Below are positions 1 through 11,300 of a stretch of DNA of 64,000 bases, piece after piece. Both the position numbers and the translations under genes were made by a program. The notes under the pieces are model-generated. The model ran no database searches. It saw nothing but the letters and a program-made list of their open reading frames with translations, and had not been told where the DNA came from. The DNA comes from Pythium myriotylum (Eukaryota > Oomycota > Peronosporomycetes > Pythiales > Pythiaceae): NCBI GenBank assembly GCA_023091665.1, contig JALJCQ010000025.1, forward strand, positions 674,344-738,343. Reading direction: 5' to 3'. Numbering within the stretch: position 1 is the first letter of the stretch; each line of letters begins with the position of its first letter.

Positions 1-1506
1 TTGTGGGAGTGCGATCCAAACAACAACAACCAGAAGTTTGTGTACGTGTCGGATGCAGAACGGTTCTACAACCCGACCAAGCCTGGTATGTGCATGGATG
101 ACGGTGGAGGAATGAGGGCTGGCGAGACGCAATTTCACTTGTGGGATTGTGACGTGGCGAACCGAAACCAACACTTCCAATTGATGCCTCGACCAAGCAT
201 GGATGGGCCAGGTGGTGTGCCCCCAGCCGACATTGTACCAGAACTCTACGGTTCTCCAGTCGAAGAGGAGACTGCGACTCCGATCGACACCACTGGTGGC
301 CTGCCTCAGCTTCCGGATGAGAGTGGTTTCAGTGGCGAGCCCGAGATCATGACCCAGGAGCCGATCATGGTTGGTCCGGGTGGCATCTACCGTCCGCCAG
401 TCGAGGAAGAAGAGACCGCGACTCCGATCGACACCACTGGTGGCCTGCCTCAGCTTCCGGATGAGAGTGGTTTCAGTGGCGAGCCCGAGATCATGACCCA
501 GGAGCCGATCATGGTTGGTCCGGGTGGCATCTACCGTCCGCCAGTCGAGGAAGAAGAGACCGCGACTCCGATCGACACCACTGGTGGCCTGCCTCAGCTT
601 CCGGATGAGAGTGGTTTCAGTGGCGAGCCCGAGATCATGACCCAGGAGCCGATCATGGTTGGTCCGGGTGGCATCTACCGTCCGCCAGTCGAGGAAGAAG
701 AGACCGCGACTCCGATCGACACCACTGGTGGCCTGCCTCAGCTTCCGGATGAGAGTGGTTTCAGTGGCGAGCCCGAGATCATGACCCAGGAGCCGATCAT
801 GGTTGGTCCGGGTGGCATCTACCGTCCGCCAGTCGAGGAAGAAGAGACGCTGATTCCTGATAGTGGTGTCGATGGTGGATATGTTGACCAGCCGCTGCAG
901 CCGTCAGGCTTTGATGAACCTGGTGTCGATGCCCAGAATCAAGGAATACTTTGGGATGGCGACTGGAACTTGCTGGCGCCGTCGAAGGAGACAATCGTTG
1001 CTGTCAACGCGGACAACTCGGAAGATATCACTTCGGTCGAGATCTTCAAGTACCTCGAAGGCCTCAAGGAATCGGCGGCCATGAAGCTGCAAAGGATCTT
1101 ATCCAAGTACAACCGCACCAACAAGTGTGTCACTGACGGACTTCAGTCGCTGGCCAAGACCTCCGTGACGGCAGATGAGTACCACGCGCTCGTGCAGTGG
1201 ATGTACGACCACTGCACTGTTAGCAGCGAGTCAACCGCGCCCGGTGCACCAATCGAAGCCGGCCGCATGTACATGACCAAGCTTGAGTTCTACCAGAAGA
1301 TCAAGGACCACTTTGCGGATACCCGTGAAGGCCTCCTTGGCGCGGGCGATGCTGCTCATCTCCGTGGCGATGTCGCGACTGTGGAACGCAAGCGGCTGCT
1401 CGCGTGTATCAATGAGGCTTCGCAGCGCTTCGGCAACTCTGCCGACGCGACGCAGTTCCACGCCGCGATCGTCTGGGTCAGTGACGAGTGCATGAAGAGC
1501 CCGTGA
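1..1506 (+). CDS. Beta-trefoil repeat surface protein, 5'-truncated by the window (paralogue 1)
   Basis: Open from the first base, so the N-terminus lies outside the window; stop TGA at 1504-1506. Residues 1-62 hold the end of a ricin-B-type beta-trefoil: Cys-Met-Asp-Asp-Gly-Gly, Trp-x-Cys-Asp and Asn-Gln-x-Phe motifs, as in the two genes downstream. Residues about 87-285 are four near-identical 48-aa (144-bp) acidic/proline-rich repeats. Residues about 319-500 form a C-terminal module that starts with DWNLLAPS and contains two Cys-flanked helical stretches and a KLEFYQKI motif; the same module occurs twice in the gene at 5376. I do not recognise this module. The protein is likely exported and surface-exposed, by analogy with the paralogues' N-terminal anchors; its ligand is unknown. 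The trefoil fold implies sugar binding by family knowledge only. Confidence 0.8.
   Translation: MWECDPNNNNQKFVYVSDAERFYNPTKPGMCMDDGGGMRAGETQFHLWDCDVANRNQHFQLMPRPSMDGPGGVPPADIVPELYGSPVEEETATPIDTTGGLPQLPDESGFSGEPEIMTQEPIMVGPGGIYRPPVEEEETATPIDTTGGLPQLPDESGFSGEPEIMTQEPIMVGPGGIYRPPVEEEETATPIDTTGGLPQLPDESGFSGEPEIMTQEPIMVGPGGIYRPPVEEEETATPIDTTGGLPQLPDESGFSGEPEIMTQEPIMVGPGGIYRPPVEEEETLIPDSGVDGGYVDQPLQPSGFDEPGVDAQNQGILWDGDWNLLAPSKETIVAVNADNSEDITSVEIFKYLEGLKESAAMKLQRILSKYNRTNKCVTDGLQSLAKTSVTADEYHALVQWMYDHCTVSSESTAPGAPIEAGRMYMTKLEFYQKIKDHFADTREGLLGAGDAAHLRGDVATVERKRLLACINEASQRFGNSADATQFHAAIVWVSDECMKSP
259..840 (+). repeat. 144-bp in-frame tandem repeat, about four copies
   Basis: A 48-aa unit beginning VEEEETATPIDTT is repeated about four times, with virtually no nucleotide differences among the last three copies (for example tcgagg at 401, 545 and 689). 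Such identity points to recent slippage or unequal exchange, so copy number may vary between strains. Confidence 0.9.
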
Positions 1507-2483
1507 GCTTCAGGATCTCTGTTGTGCATGTTGCGAGACTGTACGTAGTAGCCAACCGAGTTTGCATGGATCAATCGAACAAGTTGCATATTAGTAGTAT
1601 CGAGGATGCGCAGCTAGCGCGAATGAATACCTATGATCTCTAGAATGTCTTCACGACTACTCACGCCGACAGCAAGGCTGGATAGATCCTCCTTGTGCTC
1701 AAGCCTGGGGAGGCGCAAAGCGACGCGGCCCGTCGTCGACCGGCCTGGTCTCCTCTTGAATCGTTGAACCCGACTAGATCGTACGCTAACTTCAACCTGA
1801 CGAGTCCAGCCGGCGAGGACGGCCTTCTTGCGCTTTGAACAAAACCATCAGCTCAGTCAACGCAAACGCCTCATACGATGTCACATCAGACGAAATCGTT
1901 GCGTCCTCAGTTGGTATTTCCATACTGAGGATGCAACGATTTCGTCTGAATGGGATGGCACTACTTGCCTTCGAAGAACTCTTGTGGCAAGTGATACCAA
2001 CCCATTCAGACCAAGCACAACCGCACGCACAAATGCGTCACTGCTGGCCTCGAGAACTTTGCCGAGACCGAGTACTGGGCCGAGACCAATTGCATGAAGA
2101 CCAAGCCAGTCGAGAATTTGCCATCACGACTCGAGACCCAGGAGCCAATCTCCGGTGATACGGCATTCGAACTTAGTGCGCACCTATGAGGAGCTATGTT
2201 GGTGAAGGAATCTTCCAAACACGAGCGACTGCTCGCGCCCGCCTGCTCGCCGCCGCTGCGCGCCGCACGATGGCGTCGGCTCGCGACCTCGCAAAAGATC
2301 GCGTCGGTGGAGCCGCCGTGACGCGAAGCGACGCGATCCTCCGCCAATGGACGGCCACGGGCCGCACGAGAGAGTCGCGCAAGTGCGAGCGAGCAAAGAG
2401 TCCCGGAAGCTCGCGTTCCGCGGCGACACTCAGTCGAGAATATCTGCCAGAGAGCTCACCGAAGACCTTCGAGAAGACCCGCC
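1507..2483. other. Intergenic region between trefoil paralogues 1 and 2
   Basis: No convincing gene. It contains the inverted-repeat cluster at 1886-2010. The last 200 bp are the presumptive promoter and leader of the gene starting at 2484. Short open frames here look random in composition. Confidence 0.6.
1886..2010. repeat. Compound inverted repeat (hairpin-forming)
   Basis: A 26-nt arm at 1886-1911 pairs with 1924-1949 (one mismatch, 12-nt loop). An overlapping arm at 1945-1969 pairs imperfectly with 1986-2010. The result is two adjacent hairpins sharing the TCTGA sequence. It could be a remnant of a small inverted-repeat element or a structured RNA; no transposase is nearby. Confidence 0.75.
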
Positions 2484-4823
2484 ATGTCCTTGCGGTACGG
2501 CTCCGACAACCCGGAGAGCGCGGCCTTCATGCGCCGCGTGCCCGCCGCCGACCGCCGCGCCACGTCGCGCAACTCGCGCAAGCAAGTCGTCGCGGCCGTC
2601 GGCGCGACCGTGCTGGCCGGATCGGCTCTCATGGCCTTCCAGTCGAGTCGAGCGAGCGTCTCGCTGCGTGCCGAGACGGCGTCGGCCGTCCCGACGACCA
2701 ACCTCGCAGCCAACTTCGACCGGTCGAGCTACGAAGTGCCCACGTTCCTGCAGAACAGTCCGCAGATCGTCGCGTTCACGGGCGACATCAGCAGCGACTT
2801 CTGCATGGACGACGGAGGCGCCACCAAGTCGTCGCCGGGCGCGATGGTCTCGACCAAGTGCAAGCCGACGAGCGTGGACCAGGTCTTCGTGTTCGACGAC
2901 CAGAACCTCATGCTGCGCAGCGCGAAGAAGCCCGATCTCTGCCTCAGTGACGGCGGCGCAGTCAACTCTGGCGATGGACCAGTTCACATGGACGTGTGCG
3001 ATCCGAACAGCGACGACCAACGCTTCATCTACACGGAAGACGACGTGCACTTCAAGAACCCGATCAAGGATCTCTGTCTCACCAACAGTGGCGGAGAGCA
3101 AGACAAACCCTTCACGATGGCGACGTGTGACTCGTCGTCATCGGACCAAGTATTCCGTATCTTGTGGCAGAATGAAGTCGGGGGTCCAGTGGACGAGTAC
3201 ACCGAGGCCGCCTCTGGAGAAGGCTCGGCAAGCCAGCAGGGAGGGTCCAATGGAGGCTCGTACTTCCGTGAGGAACCGTCATCGTCGCGTGCTGACAACA
3301 GTGCGTCGTCTTTTTCGCAATCTGAGTATCCGGGTGAGGATTCAGGCAGCTCTCCTATGTATTCGAGCTCTTTTAGCTCTCCGAGTGAGAGTGGCCAAGT
3401 TGGTTCTGCGTCATCAAGCGAGTTCAAGCCTGACACCATGCCAGGGTACGAAGTAGCTGGTGAGCCTATGCAAAGTGAAAACCTGAACCAGCCAGACGAA
3501 GGAATGACTCCAGGAGACAGTGGAGCAATGCTATCGGATGGAAACAACGCTGACAACAGCGTTTCCCAGCCGGAAGAGCCATTGGCAAAAACGCCACAGG
3601 ATAACAACGACAAGGACATGCCCGGCTACGGCGGCGCTGGAGTGCCTCCGCAAGACGAAGAGAACTACGGCGAGACCGTCGTGGAGAGCCCATCGCAGCC
3701 CGAGCCCGCTCAGCCTGAAGTCGAGTACAACGAGAAGGACATGCCCGGCTACGGCGGCGCTGGAGTGCCTCCGCAAGACGAAGAGAACTACGGCGAGACC
3801 GTCGTGGAGAGCCCATCGCAGCCCGAGCCCGCTCAGCCTGAAGTCGAGTACAACGAGAAGGACATGCCCGGCTACGGCGGCGCTGGAGTGCCTCCGCAAG
3901 ACGAAGAGAACTACGGCGAGACCGTCGTGGAGAGCCCATCGCAGCCCGAGCCCGCTCAGCCTGAAGTCGAGTACAACGAGAAGGACATGCCCGGCTACGG
4001 CGGCGCTGGAGTGCCTCCGCAAGACGAAGAGAACTACGGCGAGACCGTCGTGGAGAGCCCATCGCAGCCCGAGCCCGCTCAGCCTGAAGTCGAGTACAAC
4101 GAGAAGGACATGCCCGGCTACGGCGGCGCTGGAGTGCCTCCGCAAGACGAAGAGAACTACGGCGAGACCGTCGTGGAGAGCCCATCGCAGCCCGAGCCCG
4201 CTCAGCCTGAAGTCGAGTACAACGAGAAGGACATGCCCGGCTACGGCGGCGCTGGAGTGCCTCCGCAAGACGAAGAGAACTACGGCGAGACCGTCGTGGA
4301 GAGCCCATCGCAGCCCGAGCCCGCTCAGCCTGAAGTCGAGTACAACGAGAAGGACATGCCCGGCTACGGCGGCGCTGGAGTGCCTCCGCAAGACGAAGAG
4401 AACTACGGCGAGACCGTCGTGGAGAGCCCATCGCAGCCCGAGCCCGCTCAGCCTGAAGTCGAGTACAACGAGAAGGACATGCCCGGCTACGGCGGCGCTG
4501 GAGTGCCTCCGCAAGACGAAGAGAACTACGGCGAGACCGTCGTGGAGAGCCCATCGCAGCCCGAGCCCGCTCAGCCTGAAGTCGAGTACAACGAGAAGGA
4601 CATGCCCGGCTACGGCGGCGCTGGAGTGCCTCCGCAAGACGAAGAGAACTACGGCGAGACCGTCGTGGAGAGCCCATCGCAGCCCGAGCCTGCTCAGCCT
4701 GAACCCGCTCAAGCTTCTCCTGACTACACCCCTGACGAGAGCACGGGCGGCTACGGTGGCGCTCCCGCACCTCCGCAAGAAGAACAGAAGGACGACGAGT
4801 CTTCCAGCGGTTCCGGTCGCTAA
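2484..4823 (+). CDS. Membrane-anchored beta-trefoil protein with 41-aa tandem repeats (paralogue 2)
   Basis: 779 aa from ATG 2484 to TAA 4821-4823. This start is chosen because the N-terminus (YGSDNPESAAFMRR) matches the YGSDLAEGAAFIRR of the next gene. A basic stretch is followed by a hydrophobic segment at about 34-52, so a type II signal-anchor is likely. Residues about 85-228 are one beta-trefoil with three CxxDGG/Asn-Gln-x-Phe subdomains. A Ser/Gly-rich linker follows. Then come nine copies of a 41-aa acidic/proline-rich repeat starting KDMPGYGGAGVPPQ, and a short Gly/Ser tail. It lacks the DWNLLAPS module of its two neighbours. The tandem position and shared N-terminus indicate local duplication. 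It is probably displayed on the cell surface or wall; the binding target is unknown. Confidence 0.85.
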   Translation: MSLRYGSDNPESAAFMRRVPAADRRATSRNSRKQVVAAVGATVLAGSALMAFQSSRASVSLRAETASAVPTTNLAANFDRSSYEVPTFLQNSPQIVAFTGDISSDFCMDDGGATKSSPGAMVSTKCKPTSVDQVFVFDDQNLMLRSAKKPDLCLSDGGAVNSGDGPVHMDVCDPNSDDQRFIYTEDDVHFKNPIKDLCLTNSGGEQDKPFTMATCDSSSSDQVFRILWQNEVGGPVDEYTEAASGEGSASQQGGSNGGSYFREEPSSSRADNSASSFSQSEYPGEDSGSSPMYSSSFSSPSESGQVGSASSSEFKPDTMPGYEVAGEPMQSENLNQPDEGMTPGDSGAMLSDGNNADNSVSQPEEPLAKTPQDNNDKDMPGYGGAGVPPQDEENYGETVVESPSQPEPAQPEVEYNEKDMPGYGGAGVPPQDEENYGETVVESPSQPEPAQPEVEYNEKDMPGYGGAGVPPQDEENYGETVVESPSQPEPAQPEVEYNEKDMPGYGGAGVPPQDEENYGETVVESPSQPEPAQPEVEYNEKDMPGYGGAGVPPQDEENYGETVVESPSQPEPAQPEVEYNEKDMPGYGGAGVPPQDEENYGETVVESPSQPEPAQPEVEYNEKDMPGYGGAGVPPQDEENYGETVVESPSQPEPAQPEVEYNEKDMPGYGGAGVPPQDEENYGETVVESPSQPEPAQPEVEYNEKDMPGYGGAGVPPQDEENYGETVVESPSQPEPAQPEPAQASPDYTPDESTGGYGGAPAPPQEEQKDDESSSGSGR
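3617..4720 (+). repeat. 123-bp in-frame tandem repeat, nine copies
   Basis: Nine 41-aa units (KDMPGYGGAGVPPQ...) follow each other with essentially no nucleotide divergence until the last copy. Read in other frames the same DNA gives long spurious ORFs on both strands. Confidence 0.95.
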
Positions 4824-5375
4824 GTTGATGTTGGAACCGTCGGGAGTTGCAGCGCTCGAATCGTCTCTGACGTGCAAGGAACTGGGCGCTGGTCGACAGG
4901 GCCAAGGCCACGATCGAGGGGCGAGAGAGATCTTTCGCGATCCCCGTCGTGTCTCTCCTCGTCCGTTCAATTCTACGTGTAGTGCATGTCCCTCCCTGCC
5001 TTCTCTTCTTGATGCGTCTTTGAAAACTTGCCCCACACAATAATCCCCACATCAATCTTCTCTCTCGTCTCTCGTCTCTCTTCTCTCCGAGTACTATCTC
5101 CCTCTTCGCGTCCTTCTCACCAGTCCGATGAAAAGATCGCGTCGCTTGGTGGCCGTCCGTGCTTAAGTTCGCCTCGCACTTCCTCTCTTCCTCGTCCATT
5201 TTCCCTTCCCTTCCCTTCTCTTCATGACGCGAGGGGCCGTGCCGGTGGTGGCGACGCCCCAGAGAGTCGCGTCGTGGAAAGATCGCGCGATGGACGGACG
5301 CCGCGCGCCCCCACGCGGCGCCTCGCGCTGCGTCTCGCGGCTCAGTCGGCCTCTTGCCAAGCCACGAGCAAGCGC
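4824..5375. other. Intergenic region / leader of the giant trefoil gene
   Basis: Pyrimidine-rich, with many CT and TCTC runs between 5050 and 5230. It is open in the + frame of the next gene back to 5028, but only from a TTG codon and with low-complexity translation, so it is read here as promoter and 5' UTR, not coding. Confidence 0.6.
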
Positions 5376-8300
5376 ATGAAGATCCGCGACCCGCACGCCG
5401 TCGGCTACGGCAGCGACCTGGCCGAGGGCGCGGCGTTCATCCGGCGCGCCTCGTCGTCGACGCCTCCCCCGCAACAGAAGCAGCAGCATGCGCGCAGACG
5501 ACTCGCGGCGCTCGGCGTGGCGCTCGCGGTCGGCGCCAGTGGCGCGCTCGCGCTCTTCGCCGGCGGCGCGCCGCCCCGCGCCGTCCTGGGCAACGACGTG
5601 ACGCTCGAGAGCGCGTTCCCCGTGCCGCCGGCGCTCCAGAACGGACGCGAGTTCCTGCTGCGCGTGCGCGGCAAGAACAGCCTCTGCATGGACGACGGCG
5701 GCGGGCTCAAGCGCAGCGAGACCAAGTTCTACCCGTGGGCGTGCAACCCGAGCAACGCGAACCAAATGTTCGTCTACGATGCCGCGACGTTCCAGATCCG
5801 CAGCGCGCGCAAGCCCGGGCTCTGCGTCGACGACGCCGCCACCACAGCCTCGGGCGCCGCCAAGGTGCAGCTCTGGGACTGCGACAAGAACAACAACAAC
5901 CAAAAGTTTGTCTACGACGCCGACACGCAGATGTTCCGGAACCCGACCAAGAGCAACTTGTGTCTCGACGACGGAGGCTCGCAAACGCCCGGAGGCTCGA
6001 CGTTCACGCTGCGCACGTGCGACGTGAACAGCGGCAACCAGCACTTCGAGATCAAGTTCCGCGACGACTGGCAGGCGGAGCAGCAGCGCGTGATCGACGC
6101 GGTGGCTGGCGGCGCCAAGTTCCAGTTGCGGTCGGTGGGCAAGGACAACTTGTGTGTGGACGATGGCGGTGCGACGAAGGACGGCGAGTTCAAGATGGTG
6201 CTGGCGACGTGCAACGTGAACAGCGCGAACCAGGTGTGGTGGTGGGACTCGTCGATCAAGCGCATTCGCAGCGGTCGGAAGAAGGGTTTGTGCATGGACG
6301 ACGGCGGCGCGTGGGTTGCCGGCGTGAAGATGCAGCTATGGACGTGCGACGCGACGAACAAGAACCAGGAGTTCGTGTTCGAGAAGGCTCTGCAGCTGTT
6401 CAAGAACCCGAACAAGGCGAACTTGTGCATGGATGACGGCGCGGCGTGGTCGTCGAACGCGCAGAAGATGCAGATGTGGACGTGCGACGTGTACAACACG
6501 AACCAGCACTTTGAGTACGTGTTGATGCCGCCGATGCAGGTGTTGGACACGCCGTCGGTGTTGCAGACGACTCGCGAGTTCTTGTTGCGCATCAACGGCA
6601 AGAACAACTTGTGTCTGGATGACGGCGGCGGCCAGAAGGCCGGCGATTCGATGGTGTTTGGCTGGGCGTGCAACCCGAGCAGCGTGAACCAAATGTTCGT
6701 GTACGACGCCAAGACGAACCAGATCCGCAGCGCTCGCAAGACGAACCTGTGTCTGGACGATGTGGGCACGACGACGGACGGTGCGTTCCGCATGAAGATG
6801 GGCGACTGCGACGCGGACAACCGCGGCCAGCGGTTCGTGTATGACACGGCGACGCAGATGTTCCGGAACCCGAACACGAACTTGTGTCTGGATGACGGCG
6901 GCATCGTGCGTCCTGGCGCGAACCAGGCGACGATGTGGACGTGTGACAACAACAACCCGAACCAGCACTTCGAGATCAAGTTCCGCGACGACTGGCAGGC
7001 GGAGCAGCAGCGCGTGATCGACGCGGTGGCTGGCGGCGCCAAGTTCCAGTTGCGGTCGGTGGGCAAGGACAACTTGTGTGTGGACGATGGCGGTGCGACG
7101 AAGGACGGCGAGTTCAAGATGGTGCTGGCGACGTGCAACGTGAACAGCGCGAACCAGGTGTGGTGGTGGGACTCGTCGATCAAGCGCATTCGCAGCGGTC
7201 GGAAGAAGGGTTTGTGCATGGACGACGGCGGCGCGTGGGTTGCCGGCGTGAAGATGCAGCTATGGACGTGCGACGCGACGAACAAGAACCAGGAGTTCGT
7301 GTTCGAGAAGGCTCTGCAGCTGTTCAAGAACCCGAACAAGGCGAACTTGTGCATGGATGACGGCGCGGCGTGGTCGTCGAACGCGCAGAAGATGCAGATG
7401 TGGACGTGCGACGTGTACAACACGAACCAGCACTTTGAGTACGTGTTGATGCCGCCGATGCAGGTGTTGGACACGCCGTCGGTGTTGCAGACGACTCGCG
7501 AGTTCTTGTTGCGCATCAACGGCAAGAACAACTTGTGTCTGGATGACGGCGGCGGCCAGAAGGCCGGCGATTCGATGGTGTTTGGCTGGGCGTGCAACCC
7601 GAGCAGCGTGAACCAAATGTTCGTGTACGACGCCAAGACGAACCAGATCCGCAGCGCTCGCAAGACGAACCTGTGTCTGGACGATGTGGGCACGACGACG
7701 GACGGTGCGTTCCGCATGAAGATGGGCGACTGCGACGCGGACAACCGCGGCCAGCGGTTCGTGTATGACACGGCGACGCAGATGTTCCGGAACCCGAACA
7801 CGAACTTGTGTCTGGATGACGGCGGCATCGTGCGTCCTGGCGCGAACCAGGCGACGATGTGGACGTGTGACAACAACAACCCGAACCAGCACTTCGAGAT
7901 CAAGTTCCGCGACGACTGGCAGGCGGAGCAGCAGCGCGTGATCGACGCGGTGGCTGGCGGCGCCAAGTTCCAGTTGCGGTCGGTGGGCAAGGACAACTTG
8001 TGTGTGGACGATGGCGGTGCGACGAAGGACGGCGAGTTCAAGATGGTGCTGGCGACGTGCAACGTGAACAGCGCGAACCAGGTGTGGTGGTGGGACTCGT
8101 CGATCAAGCGCATTCGCAGCGGTCGGAAGAAGGGTTTGTGCATGGACGACGGCGGCGCGTGGGTTGCCGGCGTGAAGATGCAGCTATGGACGTGCGACGC
8201 GACGAACAAGAACCAGGAGTTCGTGTTCGAGAAGGCTCTGCAGCTGTTCAAGAACCCGAACAAGGCGAACTTGTGCATGGATGACGGCGCGGCGTGGTCG

Positions 8301-11300
8301 TCGAACGCGCAGAAGATGCAGATGTGGACGTGCGACGTGTACAACACGAACCAGCACTTTGAGTACGTGTTGATGCCGCCGATGCAGGTGTTGGACACGC
8401 CGTCGGTGTTGCAGACGACTCGCGAGTTCTTGTTGCGCATCAACGGCAAGAACAACTTGTGTCTGGATGACGGCGGCGGCCAGAAGGCCGGCGATTCGAT
8501 GGTGTTTGGCTGGGCGTGCAACCCGAGCAGCGTGAACCAAATGTTCGTGTACGACGCCAAGACGAACCAGATCCGCAGCGCTCGCAAGACGAACCTGTGT
8601 CTGGACGATGTGGGCACGACGACGGACGGTGCGTTCCGCATGAAGATGGGCGACTGCGACGCGGACAACCGCGGCCAGCGGTTCGTGTATGACACGGCGA
8701 CGCAGATGTTCCGGAACCCGAACACGAACTTGTGTCTGGATGACGGCGGCATCGTGCGTCCTGGCGCGAACCAGGCGACGATGTGGACGTGTGACAACAA
8801 CAACCCGAACCAGCACTTCGAGATCAAGTTCCGCGACGACTGGCAGGCGGAGCAGCAGCGCGTGATCGACGCGGTGGCTGGCGGCGCCAAGTTCCAGTTG
8901 CGGTCGGTGGGCAAGGACAACTTGTGTGTGGACGATGGCGGTGCGACGAAGGACGGCGAGTTCAAGATGGTGCTGGCGACGTGCAACGTGAACAGCGCGA
9001 ACCAGGTGTGGTGGTGGGACTCGTCGATCAAGCGCATTCGCAGCGGTCGGAAGAAGGGTTTGTGCATGGACGACGGCGGCGCGTGGGTTGCCGGCGTGAA
9101 GATGCAGCTATGGACGTGCGACGCGACGAACAAGAACCAGGAGTTCGTGTTCGAGAAGGCTCTGCAGCTGTTCAAGAACCCGAACAAGGCGAACTTGTGC
9201 ATGGATGACGGCGCGGCGTGGTCGTCGAACGCGCAGAAGATGCAGATGTGGACGTGCGACGTGTACAACACGAACCAGCACTTTGAGTACGTGTTGATGC
9301 CGCCGATGCAGGTGTTGGACACGCCGTCGGTGTTGCAGACGACTCGCGAGTTCTTGTTGCGCATCAACGGCAAGAACAACTTGTGTCTGGATGACGGCGG
9401 CGGCCAGAAGGCCGGCGATTCGATGGTGTTTGGCTGGGCGTGCAACCCGAGCAGCGTGAACCAAATGTTCGTGTACGACGCCAAGACGAACCAGATCCGC
9501 AGCGCTCGCAAGACGAACCTGTGTCTGGACGATGTGGGCACGACGACGGACGGTGCGTTCCGCATGAAGATGGGCGACTGCGACGCGGACAACCGCGGCC
9601 AGCGGTTCGTGTATGACACGGCGACGCAGATGTTCCGGAACCCGAACACGAACTTGTGTCTGGATGACGGCGGCATCGTGCGTCCTGGCGCGAACCAGGC
9701 GACGATGTGGACGTGTGACAACAACAACCCGAACCAGCACTTCGAGATCAAGTTCCGCGACGACTGGCAGGCGGAGCAGCAGCGCGTGATCGACGCGGTG
9801 GCTGGCGGCGCCAAGTTCCAGTTGCGGTCGGTGGGCAAGGACAACTTGTGTGTGGACGATGGCGGCTCGACTCGTGATGGTGGCGCCGTGATGCAGTTGG
9901 TGACGTGTGACTTCACGAACCCGAACCAGGTGTGGCGTTGGGACGCTTCGATCAAGCGCATTCGCAGCAATGCGAAGAAGGGCTTGTGTATGGACGATGG
10001 CGGCGCGACTGCTCGTGGCGTGAAGATGTGGTTGTGGACGTGTGACGCGAACAACAAGAACCAGGAGTTCGTGTACGACAAGCAGACGCTGCGCCTTCGC
10101 AACCCGAACAAGGCGAACTTGTGTGCGGACGATGGCGGGTCGTGGTCATCGGGTAGCCAGAAGATGCAGATGTGGCCGTGCGACACGTTCAACACGAACC
10201 AGGACTTCGAGTACGTGTTGGTGCCCAAGTTACAAGTGCTGGACACTCCTCCGGTTCTGCAGACTACTCGTGAGTTCTTGCTGCGTGTGCGTGGCAAGAC
10301 CAACTTGTGTCTTCATGACGGTGGTGGAACGAACGCTGGCGACACGAAGATCATGTTGTGGGCGTGCAACCCGAGCAACGTGAACGAGATGTTTGTGTAC
10401 GATGCAACGACGAACCAGATTCGCAGTTCACGCAAGTCGAACCTGTGTATCGACGACGCCGGCACGAAGACGGATGGCTCGTTCCGTGCAATCATGGGTG
10501 ACTGTGACTCGGAGAGTCGTAGCCAACGCTTCGTGTACGACGCAGCGACACAGATGTTCCGGAACCCGAACACGAACCTGTGCCTGGACGACGGCGGCGG
10601 GGTCCGTGCTGGCAGCTCGCAGGCGACGACATGGACGTGCGACAACAGCAACCCGAACCAGCACTTCGAGGTCAAGTTCGTGGACGACTGGCAGGCCGAT
10701 CAACAGCGCGTGATCGACGCCGTTGCTGGTGGTGCACGCTTCGTGGTTCGAGCTGCTGGGAAGGACAACCTGTGCATGGATGATGGCGGCTCGACTCGTG
10801 ATGGTGGCGCCGTGATGCAGTTGGTGACGTGTGACTTCACGAACCCGAACCAGGTGTGGCGTTGGGACGCTTCGATCAAGCGCATTCGCAGCAATGCGAA
10901 GAAGGGCTTGTGTATGGACGATGGCGGCGCGACTGCTCGTGGCGTGAAGATGTGGTTGTGGACGTGTGACGCGAACAACAAGAACCAGGAGTTCGTGTAC
11001 GACAAGCAGACGCTGCGCCTTCGCAACCCGAACAAGGCGAACTTGTGTGCGGACGATGGCGGGTCGTGGTCATCGGGTAGCCAGAAGATGCAGATGTGGC
11101 CGTGCGACACGTTCAACACGAACCAGGACTTCGAGTACGTGTTGGTGCCCAAGTTACAAGTGCTGGACACTCCTCCGGTTCTGCAGACTACTCGTGAGTT
11201 CTTGCTGCGTGTGCGTGGCAAGACCAACTTGTGTCTTCATGACGGTGGTGGAACGAACGCTGGCGACACGAAGATCATGTTGTGGGCGTGCAACCCGAGC

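Noticed and set aside
3466..5199. Long minus-strand and second + frame ORFs over the 123-bp repeats
   Set aside because: Same cause: a repeat length divisible by three keeps all open frames open. Composition is low-complexity Arg/Ser/Leu.
5028..5375. 5' extension of the giant trefoil gene from a TTG
   Set aside because: Pyrimidine-rich leader with no ATG; the ATG at 5376 gives an N-terminus matching the upstream paralogue.
5912..10303. Very long open frame (over 1,400 codons) on the minus strand
   Set aside because: It mirrors the 924-bp repeats of the + strand gene; the repeat period is a multiple of three, so any stop-free antisense frame is copied in every unit. The + strand product has conserved folds, the antisense one does not.
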